Shown here: positions 43,976 through 55,204 of the stretch, piece by piece
Numbering within the stretch: the first letter of the stretch is position 1
How the letters are laid out: every line of letters starts with the position of its first letter
Assembly: GCA_032164245.1 (NCBI GenBank)
Contig: JAVMKO010000001.1
Coordinates: 287,687,041-287,751,040, forward strand
Direction: 5' to 3'
DNA: 64,000 bases
Origin: Sternotherus odoratus
Lineage: Eukaryota > Chordata > Testudines > Kinosternidae
Made by a program: the position numbers and the translations under genes
Notes under the pieces: generated by a model
Told to the model about the DNA's origin: nothing
The model's input: only the letters and a program-made list of their open reading frames with translations
The model's database searches: none

Positions 43976-44264
43976 CACATGGGTGCAAACTACTTCCACT
44001 ACTATTTAGGCTTGTTTTCTGCAGAGTGAGGGTAATTAAGCCTTATTATAAAGAGAAGGATTTTGTGTATCACAGAAGTTACTCATACATTGTGTCATAG
44101 TGTGGGTGGTTTTTACAGTGTAGATATGTCATAAGGCCCTAAAGTAAAGAAGTTTGGGAAAGGGCAAAGGAAGGTTACACAAAGTAACATAGTGAGGTGG
44201 TTTATTTTCAACAAGATGACATGGGTCGCTGCTAGAGATTATACAGATTATAAATGATTTGTAT

Positions 44265-44940
44265 TGCAGTAGCACTTAAATGCCCCCACTAAAATGGGGT
44301 CCCATTGTATTAGACACTGTATGGACTCACAGGGAGAAATCTCTGCCCCGAATAGCTTACAGTAGACGAAGATGGGAGAGGAAACAGTGACTTGTCCAAG
44401 GACACACAGTAGGTCTTTCGTGGAGCTGGGAATGGAAACCAGGTCTCCTGACTCCCAGAGCCGTGCTCGATACACTACACCAGAGGTGGCCAACCTGAGC
44501 CTGAGAAGAAGCCAGAATTTACCAATGAACATTGCCAAAGAGCAACCCCCCATCCCCTCCCTCCCACCCTCCCCCAGCGCCTCCCTCCCATTGGCAGCAC
44601 CACCAATCAGTGTCTCCCCATCTCTCTCCACGCCTGCCGCCCGCCACAATCACCTGTTTTGCAGTGTGCAGGAGACCCTGGTAGGGAGAAGGGAAGGCAT
44701 GACAGACTCGGGGAAAGGGGCAGGGGCCTTGTGGGGAGTGGTGGAGTGGTGGCAGGACCTAGGGCAGAGCAGGGTGTTGAGCAGTGAGCACCCCACAGCA
44801 CTTTGGAAAGTTAGCATCTGTAGCTCCCGCCTCAGAGTCGGCACCTATGCAAGGAGCCGTATATTAACCTCTGAAGAGCCGCATGCGGCTCCAGAGCTGC
44901 AGGTTGGCCACCCGTTCACGAAACAGTGCTGCCTTGCAGA
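44265..44940 (+). repeat. MIR-type SINE split by a hAT
   Basis: First part 44265-44480: TGTATGGACTCACAGGGAGA, GAATAGCTTACAGTAGACGA, AACAGTGACTTGTCCAAGGA, CACACAGTAGGTCTTTCGTG, CCAGGTCTCCTGACTCCCAG, ending GATACACTACAC. Second part 44917-44940: CACGAAAC then AGTGCTGCCTTGC, the usual 'cactacaccatgctgcc' end. Between them lies the hAT at 44481-44916. Confidence 0.85.
44473..44924. mobile_element. hAT element inserted in a MIR
   Basis: Element at 44481-44916 (436 bp). The left end is CAGAGGTGGCCAACCTGAGC and the right end GCAGGTTGGCCACCCGTT. The flanks CACTACAC (44473-44480) and CACGAAAC (44917-44924) match at 6 of 8 positions, and both equal the end of the MIR, which independently confirms the duplication. 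Inner GAGCCGCATGCGGCTCCAGA and AGAAGCCAGAATTTACCAAT are typical. No transposase. Confidence 0.92.
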
Positions 44941-44944
44941 TATC

Positions 44945-45240
44945 AAAGATGTATAAGGCCATCCAGTCCATCTCCCTGCCAGTGAAGAACTGTTCCCTGT
45001 TGTACTGTATCATCCAGTTTACTTCTGAAACTCCTGCATGAGGTGGATTCTATCTCTTCCCTTGGGAAGCTGCCCACATCCTGTAAGACGTTACTGTCAT
45101 GCATTGCAGCCTGTGTTTTCTCTTTCTTAATCCCTTCCCCCCTCCCATTACATGTAGTTCTGTACCCTTCAGCCACCCTAAATAATTCCTTCCTGAACCG
45201 CTGTTCAATGGTATAGTAAGACAGCAAAGCATGTCTCGAC
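44945..45240 (-). mobile_element. L3/CR1-like LINE 3' region
   Basis: AAGGCCATCCAGTCCATCTC, TGCCAGTGAAGAACTG, GTGGATTCTATCTCTTCCCT and CCACCCTAAATAATTCCTTC. On the minus strand a frame reads GWLKGTELHVMGGGKGLRKR, which I associate with an old L3/CR1-like tail. Strongly diverged. Confidence 0.45.
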
Positions 45241-45649
45241 ATCCTAACCAGGATAGTAAATGTTTAATATAATGCAGACCATGCAGTGCAAAGTAAAATT
45301 AAATGAAAAGTCAAATAAAGGGTACTTAAATGTAATAAAGACCAGTTATTTTTCAGCACCAAGCAATAGTCTGTGTATTTGTTCCCTCTTATGTAGCAGT
45401 ATTGGCAGTGTGCATCTCTGTGGTTTTCAAATGGCAATAGACACCCATTTGTAAGTCTGCTTCACCGAGCTTGTTAAAATAATAACTTACGTTATTAGCT
45501 TTATTGGCTAGCCTCCCAATTTTTTTTCATTAATAGATGTGTAAAATGTCACTGTGCTGCCAGAGGTCCTCCCTTTCAGGTGAGATATAAACCTGTGGTT
45601 CTGTCCACTTTTGGTTGTTCAAAACCTGCTAGTACTTTTTTTTTTAACA

Positions 45650-45855
45650 GTTTTAACGAGAAATTATTGAGCAGCTTTCATAAACATTTTACCAACAAAA
45701 ACTGGCTTTTCAATTAAACAGAAAATGTCATGAGCATGTCTGCTTTTGTCAAATGTTTTGGGTTTTTGTAAAATAACCAAAACATTTTCAGTTTCTGGTT
45801 TGACAAGCACAAATTTATTTGGAAAATAAAATATATATTTTGAACAGCTTTAAGT
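45650..45855. repeat. Old AAATTTT/AACATTTT-rich repeat, type 1
   Basis: TTTACCAACAAAAACTGGCT, AGAAAATGTCATGAGCATGT, AACCAAAACATTTTCAGTTT and TTTGGAAAATAAAATATATA recall the widespread 'gaaaatgtttcatgaaa...' repeat of reptile genomes. Related to 47935-48340 by wording only. Confidence 0.4.
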
Positions 45856-45980
45856 TTTAATCTTTGTCTGACTGATTTCGGGTAATTTAATTCTGGCTAT
45901 TTAAATTCCCCTTGCAGTTTCAGATGCACACAGCAGTTTGGGGTAGTAAGTATACTTCTAACCAGCTGCTGTCTGCCATC

Positions 45981-46048
45981 CAGAGGAAGCTGTGTTTCAG
46001 CAATGGGTGAATTGCAGAGGAAGCTGTGTTTCAGCAATGGGTGAATTG
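45981..46048 (+). repeat. Perfect 34-bp tandem duplication
   Basis: Units at 45981-46014 and 46015-46048 begin CAGAGGAAGCTGTGTTTCAG and end GTGAATTG. They are identical, so this duplication is recent, or possibly an assembly artefact. Confidence 0.95.
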
Positions 46049-46049
46049 A

Positions 46050-46985
46050 TCTCTCTGTACACCTGGGGTCTTGTAATACAAGATGCTATAGAAGTGAAAA
46101 CCAGTACTCTATCTGTTCAGTGATTAAAAGCAGTGAAATGGAGATGGAAGATGGAGGGCACAGGATGAGTGAAAAATATGATCACTGTTATAGTATAATT
46201 ATTATATTATACTGATACTTTATTGTGATAAAGAACCTCTTTCCATATCTGTGAGAAAACATGCTATTGTTAAACAAATTAAGAACATTATGGATGGCAA
46301 AATGTTGGCTTAGAAATTTGCTTAGAAGAAGTTTGAGGTAGCCCCAGTTTCCATTTGAAAATCCAAGATGAAGAATAGTTTGATTTTGTAATTGTGAGAG
46401 AAAAATATTGTCCACAACTTAATTGCATGTCCAGCTATCTAGCTAAAAGAGTCCAAGAACCTTAGTCTGTTTAATTATTCTAGTTTTAAAAACATTGAAA
46501 CAACCCTGCCTTCCATACTTAACTTAGTGCTTTAGCAGTGAATACTGTAGTTTTCCCATCTCAGCCATTTTAATCAATGCACATTTTTCCATAGGAAAAT
46601 AGACCATCCCATGTTTCACCCTGATTTTATGGGATAGTAAATCATATTTAGACTGTAAGCTCTTTCGGACAGAGACTGTCTTTCTTTTGCACAATGGGCC
46701 TAAGATTTCTACTTCTGCACTATAAATAATAATAAGAAATGTCCTGCCCCTGCCCCAGCCTTCCCTTGTGACAGGGTCAACTCACTTTACCTCTCTTTGC
46801 TTGTATTGTACAATACTTGACTACTTCCCAGGCTCAGTTCATTTACAATATTAATGGCAGACACGGGGCACAGCAGGGGTGAAAAGTATTATTATTATAA
46901 TAGTGTAATCCGATTATAGAGTTATAATACTAGTCTGTTAGAATGTTTGTTTCTGCTGATTTTGTCTTCTATCCAGCCGAACACA
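46050..46985. other. AT-rich unassigned interval with a MIR 5' trace
   Basis: GACTGTAAGCTCTTTCGGAC and AGAGACTGTCTTTCTTTTGC (46651-46690) match the minus-strand MIR 5' block. No exon. Confidence 0.45.
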
Positions 46986-46989
46986 AAAG

Positions 46990-47482
46990 TTTGTGCTTAA
47001 CTTTAAGCATGCGAAAAACCCCGCTGATATAACCACACATTTGAAAGAATCCTACTTTCCTGGCTCAGGGCTATAAAGAGTAGAAATCTTGACATTCTAA
47101 CACAGGGGTCGGCAACCTTGCAGAAGTGGTGTGCTGAGTCTTCATTTATTCACTCTAATTTAAGGTTTCACATGGCAGTAATACATGTTAATGTTTTTAG
47201 AAGGTCTTTCTGTAATTCTGTAATATATAACTAAACTATTGTTCTATGTAAAGTAAATAAGGTTTTGAAAATGTTTAAGAAGGTTCATTTAAAATTAAAT
47301 TAAAATGCAGCGCTCCCCAGACTGGTGACCAGGACCCAGGCAGTGTAAGTGCCACTGAAAATCAGCTCACGTGCCGCGTTTGGCACGCGTGCCATAGGTT
47401 CTAACAGAATATTTGGATTTCAGTTGGAATACTCACACGCTTCACTTTAAGCACCTGCTTAACTGTTTTGCTGGGTTGGAGC
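46990..47482. repeat. Ancient palindromic repeat split by a hAT
   Basis: Left arm 46990-47040: TTTGTGCTTAACTTTAAGCA. Right arm 47425-47482: AATACTCACACGCTTCACTT, TAAGCACCTGCTTAACTGTT, TTGCTGGGTTGG. The centre TTTCAGTTGGAATAC lies right of the hAT at 47103-47398, which interrupts it. Same family as 672 and 22259. Confidence 0.65.
47095..47406. mobile_element. hAT element with perfect TSD but lost 3' terminus
   Basis: It starts CAGGGGTCGGCAACCTTGCA at 47103. Perfect duplications TTCTAACA lie at 47095-47102 and 47399-47406. The right side stops at GGCACGCGTGCCATAGG, where the expected inverted end (GGTTGCCGACCCCTG) is missing. About 13 bp were removed exactly up to the duplication, with a TT microhomology. 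Inner TCACATGGCAGTAATACATG is a turtle hAT word. Confidence 0.88.
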
Positions 47483-47489
47483 CAATGTG

Positions 47490-47930
47490 CAGCAATTCTG
47501 TCTGTTCATTCAGTCAATCAAGCCAATGTAGGAAGTGAATTCCCACTTCCAGGAATAAGCCTTATCAGCTCTTCTCAACAAATTCACCAGTCTCTGCTCT
47601 GCCTTGTTGATACATATTTACATTAAATCAAGCTCTCCATTTGTTTTGGCTAAAAGAAACCTGAGATGATAGAGAAAATAGGGGCTGATGTGACTTGTGG
47701 AGTATGACTCTGCAGATGCTCTTAGCAGGGTCCCTTCACCCAGTCTTGAGAGAGAGCTTCTTTTGCTCCAAAAGGAAGGTCGTTAAGGCTATGAATCCAA
47801 CCGTCTTAGTTTCCTGGCTACAAATACAACAATCAGTAAAGATTTATATCACCATCTGTGGCCTCTGAATCATGACTCTATTGTTCAGAGGCAACTGCTT
47901 GCCTGGAGTGTCACGGAGCTGGTTGGGAAT
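47490..47930. other. Unassigned interval
   Basis: Nothing recognised. Confidence 0.4.
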
Positions 47931-47934
47931 TTTC

Positions 47935-48340
47935 TGACCGAACAGATTGTCAGAAAATGCTGATTCATCTCAATTGAAATGCTGACATGAAAGAGTCATT
48001 TTCCATGAAGTTATTTTATTTGAAAATTTTGGGGAAAAACAGTTCAGAAATTGTCAAAGTTTATAGTTTTGACATTTTCTGAATGAAGAAATTTATTTTG
48101 GGGTCAAAATTACTTTTGTTTAGAAATTTAAGCTAAGTATACTAAAAAAAAGATTGTAAAGGTCAATCGAAACACAACATTTTCATTGACCCTAACTCCA
48201 TTTTTGTAGATTTTTGGTTCATGAACATTTTTTGAGATTTCAACTTTTTTTCCCACTTTGGGATGGGAATATTTTTGGATCTGTTGAAAATGTTTGCGGG
48301 ATGGAAAAGTATTTCCCATCAAGCTTTACTTAATCAGCAT
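47935..48340. repeat. Old AAATTTT-rich repeat, type 2
   Basis: GGTTGGGAATTTTCTGACCG, GTCAGAAAATGCTGATTCAT, GAAAATTTTGGGGAAAAACA and TTGACATTTTCTGAATGAAG form an old dispersed element with alternating GAAAAT/ATTTTC words. Class unknown. Confidence 0.45.
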
Positions 48341-48344
48341 ATGA

Positions 48345-49265
48345 AAGAGGAAACTGGATCTAAAGATCTCTCCTCTCCTCTTGCATGAGCTGAATTTAGG
48401 AATCCCTTCACTAGAGAGTGACCCTCTGTATAAATTACTTGACAGATTGCACTCCAGGTTATGCTGCTCCAGGAGGTCAACTTCAGTCAGCTCAATGCTT
48501 CTTTATTTATATCTTGTCGGAATCGTACAATTAGCTGATTTATTAGGCCCATCTGCATTCTTGACCCTTTGAATATAGACCTGTGCTCAACTGTCATTCA
48601 GGTAAGCTGGAAAGTAACAACTCTCATGACTACATCTCAAAAAGGGATGAAAGACTGTAATTCCTAAAGGAATTGCTAATGGATGGATGATTGGATGTGT
48701 GAATTTCGCTAAACTGAATGCACGTGCTACTCTTTGCAATAATAGTTAGAGGAGTGGGTGTGTCCTGAGAAGGAGGGGCTCTAAGAGTCCCTCGGCAATT
48801 AAGTGCAAGAACGCTGTGAAAATACTGTGTCCAGGCCTGGGGTATGAAGGCTCTCCCATACCATACTGTGATGCTCAACAGAGCATACTCCTGCCAAAAC
48901 AATGCCAGGCTCAGGAAAACTTCCCATCCTTAAAATGAGATCCTAGTCTGAAGAGAGACACTGAAAACAGTATAATGGGAATCCATGTTAATTCTCTCTC
49001 TGTGTTTTCTGGAGCAAATGCTCTCAGTTGTTTGCTCAGTGATCGTTACAGACGGGCTGAGTCTCCCTGTGGACAGTTAACAGTCGGTTGTAATTAGACC
49101 TACCCTTTGGATTCCCCATGACTTCAAGCCAGCTGGGTCTGAAAAGCGTCCCACTGTTACTAACTTGGCTTTTAAAAGTACGCTCCTGGGGGCAGACTTC
49201 CTGTCCTTGGTCTGTGTCCTGGAGACCCCGACACCAGTGCTCTCCTCTTCCAAACCTCCTCCCCG
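48345..49265. other. Unassigned non-coding interval
   Basis: No exon or named repeat. Confidence 0.4.
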
Positions 49266-49270
49266 GTTTA

Positions 49271-50190
49271 CAGACACGCCAACTCTCGTGAATGAATCGT
49301 GAGAGATGCCATTTCAAAGTAAAATTATTAAGCCTGACTCATGGTCTCGCCATAGAACTGACCAAAAAAAAAAAAAAAAGAGTTGATAAAAAAAAAGACC
49401 CCTGACAGTTGAGAGTTTTATCCTAGAATGTTTCACACCGAAATCGCTGTCAGCCCCGGGCTGCAGGGGCTCCCACTGTGAACCAGTCCTGGGGCTGATA
49501 GCGGAAGCCACAGCTGCCCCAGGATGACAGTGGGAGCCCATCCTTGTGGACAGGCTTCCCACAGCGCCAGCGCCAGCCCCAGCGTGGCCGGGCCTCCCCG
49601 CTGTCAGACCCAGGCAGCCGGAGTTCCCCTGTCAGGAAGTGGGAGAGGGGAACCCCACTGCAGCCCCCACAGGCCTAGGAGGAGGGTGAAGACCCCTAAG
49701 AGGAGCAGAGGTGAGGTCGGAAGGGCTCAACTATGGCCTGGGGGCTGACTTGAGACGGGTGGGGGCAGATGGGGTGGGAGGGGTGTAATGATCGTGGATT
49801 TTGAGCAGATGAGGTGAGTCCTGGGGGATGAACTGAGGGCATTGGGGGCCTATGGGGTAGGGGGTCTGAACTGATGGGGTGGTGGTGATGATGGCCAGGG
49901 GACTGAACTGAGGGGGGAGCTGAATTAGGAGGGTTGGGTGGGGACACAACTGATGTGGGAAATGGTTAATTGCTGGGCAGGAGAGGGAGGGAGAGCTCCT
50001 GCAGCAGGGGCCAAAATCACTGTATCCAGTATATGTGGGAGAGTGGGAAACACTGTCACAGCCGTGGGGGTGGGCAGCAGTTCAAAAATCAAGAGAGTAA
50101 CCTACAGAACACAATACCTTTTTAAAAAAAATCTCATGATTTTGGGGGATCTGACTCTTGATTTTTGATCTCGTGAAGTTGGTAATACTG
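49271..50190. mobile_element. Large hAT-like element, GCCAACTCTCGTGA termini
   Basis: Left CAGACACGCCAACTCTCGTG; right CTCGTGAAGTTGGTAATACTG, its diverged inverted partner. Subterminal blocks such as TTTTTAAAAAAAATCTCATG and ATTTTGGGGGATCTGACTC match a turtle family beginning 'cagtgttgccaactctcgtga'. The 920-bp interior is G-rich with A tracts at 49363-49379. No clear target duplication. Confidence 0.65.
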
Positions 50191-50290
50191 GACTTACGCA
50201 TGCTCCCTCCGGACTTTCACCTCTGGGGAATCTCCTGTGTGTAGCTTAAGCATTTGAGGAAGGTACAGTAAGAAACGCAGGCTTTGCAGA

Positions 50291-51420
50291 TGTAACCCTT
50301 CTGCACGTCAGAGTTGTCAGCAAGAAGGGCTGGGTTCAGTACCTAGGGGTTCTGTTCCAATGACACAATGCAAAACTGGTTCGAGCCCCCACCCACTGAC
50401 CTGGGACAAATATATACCATCCCCCGGTCACCTCTAAGAGGCAATACTTCTCCTCTGGCAAGCACGGAGAGAAGCAATGTGACATTATGTTGGGGAAACA
50501 CCACAAACAGGATTTATAACACAAACTGAGCAAAAAACCTACCCCAAGCAAATTGGGCCGTGTCCTTTCCCTTTGGTTCTTGAATCCAGCAACCCAAATG
50601 TCTCCCACAATCCAACACCACACAGTCTCTGTCCCTGGTCAGTGCAGTCCCAGAGTTCAAATGTTCATCTGCAGAGTTTGACCACCATCCCCCAGCCAGT
50701 GTGGAAATTGGGGGGAAGGTAAAGGGGCCCTTATGTGCTCCAATGGCTGACTGCCCCGCCTCTGCATGGGGTTCTGCTGCAGCCTTCACCACAAGCCGCT
50801 CCTCTCCACCAGCCATCCTGCAAGTTGCACCTCTCTACCAGCCGCTCCTCTCTGCTAGCCACTCACCACTATATCGTCCGGCCCCCCACTACTTAACACA
50901 GTACTTGGTGATTTCAGCTCATAGGAGGGGAGCCTCAGTGCTGATGCACCATTGGCCCAAAGTGAATTCAACTCTGCAATCTGTAACCAGACTCTTAATA
51001 GAATCAAAATTAGCTCTGCTATTACACACTGGAGAGAGGAAGGGTACAATTGGTATTTAGAGCCCTTGGAGGGGGCCAATACCACCAGGTACAAATCCTT
51101 ATCCAGGGTTTCTCTCAATTCACTGAGTTTGGAACCCATGTCCCTTGCCTAGGAAGTGCTACTTAGTTGATGGCGAGTCCCTTAGTCATTTTAAAAAAAG
51201 GCCAAGGACAGTTCCACTGTCCTTGCTTCACATAATCAGGATAATAACACTTTATTCTTCCTGCCCCAATAACAGAGAAATTGGGGATCCCACAGCAGCC
51301 AAAGTGACCATCTAGGCAGGGTGTGTCTATGCAAATGAGATCAGCCCCTGATGTTCTTTTCCACAGCTCACCACCGGACGTCAGGGTAGAGCTCATCCTG
51401 ACTCTGCTCACACAGAGAAG
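50291..51420. mobile_element. LTR-like tract, endogenous retroelement remnant
   Basis: It starts TGTAACCCTTCTGCACGTCA, then AAGAAGGGCTGGGTTCAGTA, TTCTGTTCCAATGACACAAT and GCAAAACTGGTTCGAGCCCC, words I associate with a turtle LTR retrotransposon. Minus-strand AATAAAGTGTTA near 51246 could be a polyadenylation signal. No gag-pol coding and no matched right terminus. Boundaries are tentative. Confidence 0.4.
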
Positions 51421-51845
51421 ATTCTAAAACCACAGTCACTTTCGCTTTCAAAGCCTACGGGAATTAGAGCTCGTTATACAAAACAATAAAAGCCGCCGTC
51501 CTCTCTCCCCTGGGTATGCCCATCCATTCTTGCGAGTCCGTAGGTCCAGTCCATGTCAGCCGGATAGGCCCCTCTGACCCAGTGAGAACGACACTCCTTC
51601 TCTTGTCTAGTGATGTTTACCCCATGAGAAAGGTTTCTCTCTTAAATGAGGTTTTTGTCCACTCTATCCGTGAACATCTTCAGAGGTCCAGTTAGGTGGT
51701 TTGCGCCCCCCCCCCCCCCCAACAATTCAAACTGGGAAAGCCAGTTTCTGTCAACCTGGCTATTCCCTATAGCAGAACCACTGGTAAGACAATCACCATG
51801 TGTGTTAGTCGCTTAAGGGAGGTCTTGGGCTTTAGAAACTGCCTT
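51421..51845. other. Unassigned interval with a C tract
   Basis: A run of C at 51706-51720 is likely slippage-prone. Otherwise nothing recognised. Confidence 0.4.
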
Positions 51846-51850
51846 ACTCC

Positions 51851-51965
51851 AGCATTTCTCAAACGCAGCCATCATGGCTGCATGTAGCAACCAGCAGATG
51901 TTTTGTGGCCACAATAGCCTCCAAAGCATGGGCAGAGATGGGGCGGCCGGGAGGGGGAACAGCAG
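51851..51965. mobile_element. Partial hAT-like terminus
   Basis: CAGCATTTCTCAAACGCAGC, CATCATGGCTGC and TTTTGTGGCCACAATAGCCT resemble the left end of a turtle hAT ('cag.g.ttctcaaac...ggccacaatagcctc'). No right end found. Confidence 0.45.
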
Positions 51966-51969
51966 GGAT

Positions 51970-54940
51970 CAGTGATCTGCACTACTTAACCTCCTTGGGG
52001 TTCTGGACAGTACCTTTAGACATGTGGAACTGGTGTGCACGGTGCCAGAGGCACCTGGGACTCTGCAGGCAGCCAGTGTGTACCTGACCCACCTTCCCCA
52101 GGGCCTTAAGGCTTGGGCTTTGGGGCACTAGGGTACTTGAACATCTACAAAACCAGGCTATGAGGTAGCAAAAAGTATGCAGCTTATTTTGCAAACATCA
52201 ACAACTGAGAGCAGGGTGAAGGATGGGATCCGATGGGCGTTACAGAGCTGCACAACAGATTGCATTTGATGTGCTCCTAACTGGGAGAGGAGGGGGGAAG
52301 ATAGTAACACATACTAGAGAAGTCATCCAAGAGCGAAGAGAAGTGTTCTAAATATATATATATATATATTTCTACTGTATATCAGAGGGATTAGAAGCAA
52401 CCGTATCTCTGATCTTTATGGAAGGTTCCATGTTGTTAAACAAACAGTAAAACTGATAGTTATCTCTGTAACGAATCATAAAGAGACTTCTCTCAATGAA
52501 ATAAACTTAATGTACAGTGTCATATGGTAGGCAAGTACCTGCAAATGTGGCAGGTTTAATAAGGGTTCAGAGACTGACATATTGGTTTGCAGCAGGCTAG
52601 TTAGTTAATCTGAATTTCACCTTCAACCTCCTAAATAGGGGGTAGATTTATGAAGTTGAAAATTCCAGGAACTGCTGACTGTTGCAGTTACAATCATGCT
52701 AATCTGCCTGACCTGCTCTTAATGCTATAATTGTAACAGTAGGAGACTGTTGAATTAAAGAACTGTTTCTCATAGTCTTTGGAATGGAAGGTGTGCTTCT
52801 CTTTGTAAACTTGCTAGGGCAGTAAATGTGATGGGCTGCATTTTTTGTATTGCTGCCATTTTTCTCATTACTTCTATTCACTAGAGTCTAGTTTTTCTGA
52901 ATAGCTCTAAGTATTTACAATGCCAGTGAGATACAATTTGATAATGAAGAGCACGGTGATAAAATACTTTGGATTAAGTTACAAAGAATGTAAGACAACA
53001 GTGGGCATATGCCGCAAGCCATGAAGTGGAAGAAAAAATAAATTCCTTGGACCAGTTATTGAGTTGAATACAAGATACAGTATTCATGGGGTAGTTTAGC
53101 TATCTAGACAGCTGTTGAATAACAAACACAGTTAAACGTGGATTGTCAAGGACATTCCTATGTTACATGGAGGAAAAACTTTATGATGTGTAAAGTAGAG
53201 AATATAACCTAAAGGAGCCATTCTGGGTTTTCTTCTGAGCAATCGGAAGGAATTGAGAATGTGAAAGTAATAGGGAGGCTTCAGACTAGCGAGTGAAAAC
53301 TATTTGAATTCCAAATGAATAGATAGGTTCACAAAATGCAACAGAACATGGTTATTGGATTTCAGGAAAGAAATTCTGTCAGAATTCAGAAACCTGCTGA
53401 ATATCATACAGTGAATATTTAAAGTACAAATTTGCTTGGATGTGAACTCGTTGTGCAGACAGAACTCCAGCCAAAGGACTGTCACTGAATGATTAAAAAG
53501 CAATGTATGCTATTACAGGGAAGTGTCCATTGTATCTGCTTTGGGCACAGCCGCATTTAATATCTTCATTTATGATCTTAAAGAGCATGTTCATTACATT
53601 TGCCTATAATATTAAGAGCAAGAGTCTCTCCTTGGCAAACTGAGGCTGCTGGGTGGTGGGATGCATAGGGACCCAATTGCAGTTGAATCATCTAGAAATT
53701 TTTTGGGTAGATTGTAGGGTGCACATAATGGAGTAATACCAATGCTCTGCCACCCTTTGAAGGGGTACAGCCAGCTCCATGCTTTGTATCCAGGCACTAA
53801 TATGTGGGAAAGAGGGAGGTCCTTGGCTTTGCCTTCTCCTCGTCTCCTCTGGAGCGGCTGGCACCTAGTCACTCATCCTGAGAACAAAGAGAGGGAGCCA
53901 GCCATGAGCTGGGACTACACTCCTCAACAGGATTCAGACCAGCCCCAGAAGAAGATGTAAGTGGATTGAATTCCTTGTGCCCTTTGCCACCCCACACCTG
54001 AAAAGGAACTCAAAATGAGGAGAAATGGCTAACCGCCAGGCAGGATATTAAAACAATGCAAAGAGAATGGAAGAGGTCAGAAATATGGGCTACAAATAAC
54101 AAAAGGAGATCGGACCAGGAAAAAATGCAGGCATATGCATCTGGGCGGACGAGGGGGAGAATAATCTGAAGTACAGATATTCAGTGAGACAAAGCTACCT
54201 GGAAAGCAGAAACATCAAGAGACACTGGAGGCTTCAGCAGACAGCAAACAATATATAAGCCTGAATTGCCATAGGATGACAAAAAGGGGCAGTGTTATTT
54301 GGGGCTATATATGCAGAGGCATCATTCCTTTGTCCATAGGGAGGTGTTATTTCTCTCTAGATGGCACTGATGAAATTGCCCTACAATACTGTTGATGCAC
54401 ATTGACAAATTGTTGAGAATTCTGAGAGCAGCAGCAAAAATCATTAAGGAGCTAGAAAATTTGACTTGGAGGAAAAAGAAAACCGTGTGCTAGAAATGGG
54501 AGGGTGGAAAGGAGAGGAGCTATTTGTTATGCCAAGGTGACAAAGACAGAAGTGAAAGGATTGTGTTAAGCAGAGGAAATTGGGCTGTATATCAAGAAAT
54601 ATTTGCCAAATGGTGAGACTTTTTAGTTGGCCTTCCAAGACAAGCAGTGGAAGCTGCTTGGGTTATTATTTTTCATCTGCAAATTTACAGGTAACACTCA
54701 ACTGAAGGAGATTAGATTAATAAAAACCTTTGTCTTCAGTTTGTTCACGTAATGCATTTGACAGCACAGTGTGTCTAGTTACATTTCCTGGTTTATTGCT
54801 TGTTGGACTACCTGTCTTGTGGCCTAGCATGAAGTCACACTGTGCTGGGAGGAAACAATCATGTGTAACCCATGCTGACTGATCCTGGCTCTCTGTCCCT
54901 GGAAAACATAGAGGTTTAAGAATTAGCTACTGGCTCTTGA
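51970..54940. other. Unassigned non-coding interval
   Basis: A long stretch with an (AT)n tract at 52352-52370. No exon, tRNA or named repeat recognised. Confidence 0.4.
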
Positions 54941-54955
54941 CTACCAGAGCGTAGC

Positions 54956-55200
54956 CTTTTTGGATATGGCAGCGCTGCAAAGAAAAATGCCTGGTGTTGA
55001 GTCTCAGAGCCCAGGTCAATGGACTTGAGCTTGGGTTGTGGGGCAAAAAATAGCAATGTAGATATTCCTGCTTGGGCTCTGAAACCTGGGGAGGGAGGAG
55101 GGTCTTGGAGCCAGAGCCCCACGAATCTGAGTCAATTGACCTGGGCTCTGAGATTCAGTGCCACGTGATGGGTTTTTTTGCAATGTGGACATACCCTTAG
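54956..55200. mobile_element. CTAAGGGTATGTCTACACTGCAA-type MITE
   Basis: The right end CAATGTGGACATACCCTTAG is well kept; the left TTGGATATGGCAGCGCTGCAA is decayed. Inner CCTGGGCTCTGAGATTCAGT and TGAGTCTCAGAGCCCAGGTC pair as inverted blocks, matching a turtle MITE rich in 'gggctcgggct'. No target duplication resolved. Confidence 0.65.
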
Positions 55201-55204
55201 TCAT

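Noticed and set aside
44372..44956. 194-codon plus-strand frame
   Set aside because: It spans the MIR-hAT junction; the protein changes character at 44481. No domain.
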